22,842 nucleotides of DNA from K189A clade bacterium (GTDB lineage: Bacteria > Pseudomonadota > Gammaproteobacteria > Pseudomonadales > Azotimanducaceae): positions 1-22,842 of the forward strand of contig RKSB01000172.1 of NCBI GenBank assembly GCA_007571095.1, given 5' to 3'. The translations under genes and the position numbers were made by a program. A model generated the notes under the pieces. It saw only the letters and a program-made list of their open reading frames with translations, was not told the DNA's origin and searched no databases. Below are positions 21,324-22,842 of this stretch, piece after piece. Numbering within the stretch: the stretch's first letter is position 1; the number at the start of each line of letters is the position of its first letter.

Positions 21324-22842
21324 GTGAAAATCGCGCTGGCTCAAGCCAATCCTGTGGTCGGCGACATTGCGGGCAATCTGGAACGGCTGCTGACATGGCT
21401 CAATGATTGTCACCGAAGATGCGACCTGCTGGTTTTTCCAGAACTCTATCTGAGCGGTTATCCGCCTCGCGACCTGCTCTCTGTGCCGTCTTTCATTGAT
21501 CGGCTGGAAGCGGCAGTCGAGGAGATTGTCGCTTCCAGCAGGCAGCTTCCAGACACTGGCCTGCTGTTCGGAGTGCCCAGGCGTAGTGCCGAGAGCAGTT
21601 TGTTCAACTCGGCTCTGCTCATTGGCGGCGGTCGAATTCTGCTTGAGCAACACAAGGCCCTGTTGCCCGACTATGACGTTTTTGACGAGTCGCGCTACTT
21701 TGTTCCGGCGAGCCGCCATCGAGTGGTCGATTTTGCCGGCCACCGGCTGGGTATCTGCATTTGTGAAGATGCCTGGAACCTGCCCGAGTTCCGTCCGCAG
21801 GGTCGCTATCAGCAGAATCCTGTGGAGCAGTTGGTGAAAGCCGGTGCGGAGGCCATCATCAATCTTTCGGCCTCTCCCTTTCATCAGGGCAAGGGACAAG
21901 TACGTCGCCAAATTGCACAAAGCCATGCTCGTCGGCACAAGACAGCCTTTGTTCTGGTCAACCAGGTGGGTGCCAACGACGAACTCATTTTTGATGGAGG
22001 CAGTTTTGTTCTTCGAGCTGACGGCACGCTGGCCGGTAGCCTGCCTGAGTTTGAAGAAAGCCTTGAAGTGCTTGAACTGCTTGAACCGGCCGCTCGGCGA
22101 AAGCCGCCAAAAAGGTCTCCAAAAGAGGCTGAGGGAGAGGCGAAAGAAGAAATTGTCCGAGTGCGTAAGGCACTGGTTCTGGGTACTCGGGATTACTTCA
22201 TCAAAACCGGTGTCAAGACCGCACTGGTAGGGCTTTCAGGCGGAATTGACTCATCTGTGGTCGCCGCAGTTGCCGCCGAGGCTCTGGGCCCGACTCAAGT
22301 CTACGGCGTTACTCTGCCCGGGCCTTACTCATCCACCGGCAGCGTCAACGACAGTGCTCGACTCGCAAACAACCTGGGCATTCACTTTGAGACGCTTCCG
22401 ATTACGGATGTTTTTCGTTGCTATCTGGATGTGCTTGATCCTCTGTTTCAGGCCCGTCCGGCCGATTTGACCGAAGAAAATATTCAGGCAAGGATACGAG
22501 GCGGCCTGCTGATGGCTTTGGCCAACAAGTTCGGTCACCTGCTTCTGGCGACCAGCAACAAAAGCGAAATGGCGGTTGGTTACGCCACTCTCTATGGTGA
22601 TATGACCGGCGCGCTGGCGGTCATCGCCGACCTCTTCAAGGGCCAGGTATATGAGCTTGCACATGACTACAACAGCGAGTGCGAGATTATTCCGGATGCC
22701 ATTCTGACCAAGCCTCCTTCGGCTGAACTGCGACTCGATCAAAAGGACAGCGACAGCCTGCCGGCTTACGATCTGCTGGACGCCATCCTCAAGCTCTACA
22801 TCGAGCAGCGAAAGAGTCTCGATCAGATCGTTGCGGCGGGCT
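21324..22842 (+). CDS. nadE: Glutamine-dependent NAD+ synthetase (partial, cut by window end)
   Basis: This enzyme amidates nicotinic acid adenine dinucleotide to NAD+ using ammonia drawn from glutamine. The frame opens with GTG at 21324 and is still open at the window edge after 506 codons. The N-terminal glutaminase is of the nitrilase type with the triad E40 (FPELYLSGYPPRD), K111 (EQHKALLPDYDVFDE) and C147 (GICICEDAW). The synthetase domain follows, with the PP-loop SGGIDS at 305-310 and TSNKSEMAVGYATLYGDM further on. Between the domains lies a charged linker near residues 258-276. The start lacks a clear ribosome site. aceE is 54 bp upstream, so transcription may be shared. The usual length of about 540 suggests only a short C-terminus is missing. 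Confidence 0.94.
   Translation, partial: MKIALAQANPVVGDIAGNLERLLTWLNDCHRRCDLLVFPELYLSGYPPRDLLSVPSFIDRLEAAVEEIVASSRQLPDTGLLFGVPRRSAESSLFNSALLIGGGRILLEQHKALLPDYDVFDESRYFVPASRHRVVDFAGHRLGICICEDAWNLPEFRPQGRYQQNPVEQLVKAGAEAIINLSASPFHQGKGQVRRQIAQSHARRHKTAFVLVNQVGANDELIFDGGSFVLRADGTLAGSLPEFEESLEVLELLEPAARRKPPKRSPKEAEGEAKEEIVRVRKALVLGTRDYFIKTGVKTALVGLSGGIDSSVVAAVAAEALGPTQVYGVTLPGPYSSTGSVNDSARLANNLGIHFETLPITDVFRCYLDVLDPLFQARPADLTEENIQARIRGGLLMALANKFGHLLLATSNKSEMAVGYATLYGDMTGALAVIADLFKGQVYELAHDYNSECEIIPDAILTKPPSAELRLDQKDSDSLPAYDLLDAILKLYIEQRKSLDQIVAAG

Noticed and set aside
21288..21938. A 216-codon minus-strand open frame
   Set aside because: It is antisense to nadE, whose frame from 21324 is continuous with catalytic motifs in order.

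Overview
The window looks like a chromosomal segment of a gammaproteobacterium of moderate GC content. The evidence is the gene complement: UbiA of ubiquinone synthesis, an RNase R-RlmB pair, a CGFS glutaredoxin, bacterioferritin and its ferredoxin Bfd, a single-chain AceE, and a rpsL-rpsG-fusA ribosomal cluster. Nothing fixes the genus. GTG or TTG starts are frequent (dctM, ygfA, rlmB, fusA, rpsL, nadE).

Layout. 1-3500 (minus strand): nitroreductase, ubiA and a TRAP transporter pair (dctQ, dctM) form a tight same-strand run. 3500-3931 is non-coding with a candidate argD promoter. 3932-7815 (plus): argD and argF overlap by 4 bp; they are followed by a second, frame-shifted copy of the last 190 bp of argF, then a hydantoinase-B-like gene that overlaps the end of a convergent MalY/PatB aminotransferase gene (7775-8983). 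9117-12400: glutaredoxin grxD faces a minus-strand series bfd, ygfA, a DUF192 gene and bfr. 12775-15359 (plus): an N-terminally short RNase R and RlmB. 15405-18420 (minus): rpsL, rpsG, fusA without tuf. 18606-22842 (plus): aceE and nadE, the latter cut by the window end.

The unusual part is 9.4-12.6 kb. A composite repeat, built from a pyrimidine-rich A module (CTATTCCCTTT or TTATTCCCTTTT) and a 13-bp B module (GGCTGAAGGCTCC and variants), occurs as three arrays with about 27 B modules, all in one orientation, and I saw none elsewhere in the window. One array separates grxD from bfr inside a segmental duplication that un-overlapped their stop codons. One lies between bfd and ygfA beside an unidentified open fragment. 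One fills the predicted 5' leader of bfd, downstream of a near-consensus promoter that overlaps a Fur-box-like sequence. The arrays therefore sit around iron-handling genes (bfr, bfd, grxD). Together with the argF tail duplication, they suggest local duplication activity at gene ends in this genome. The core genes otherwise look ordinary and intact.
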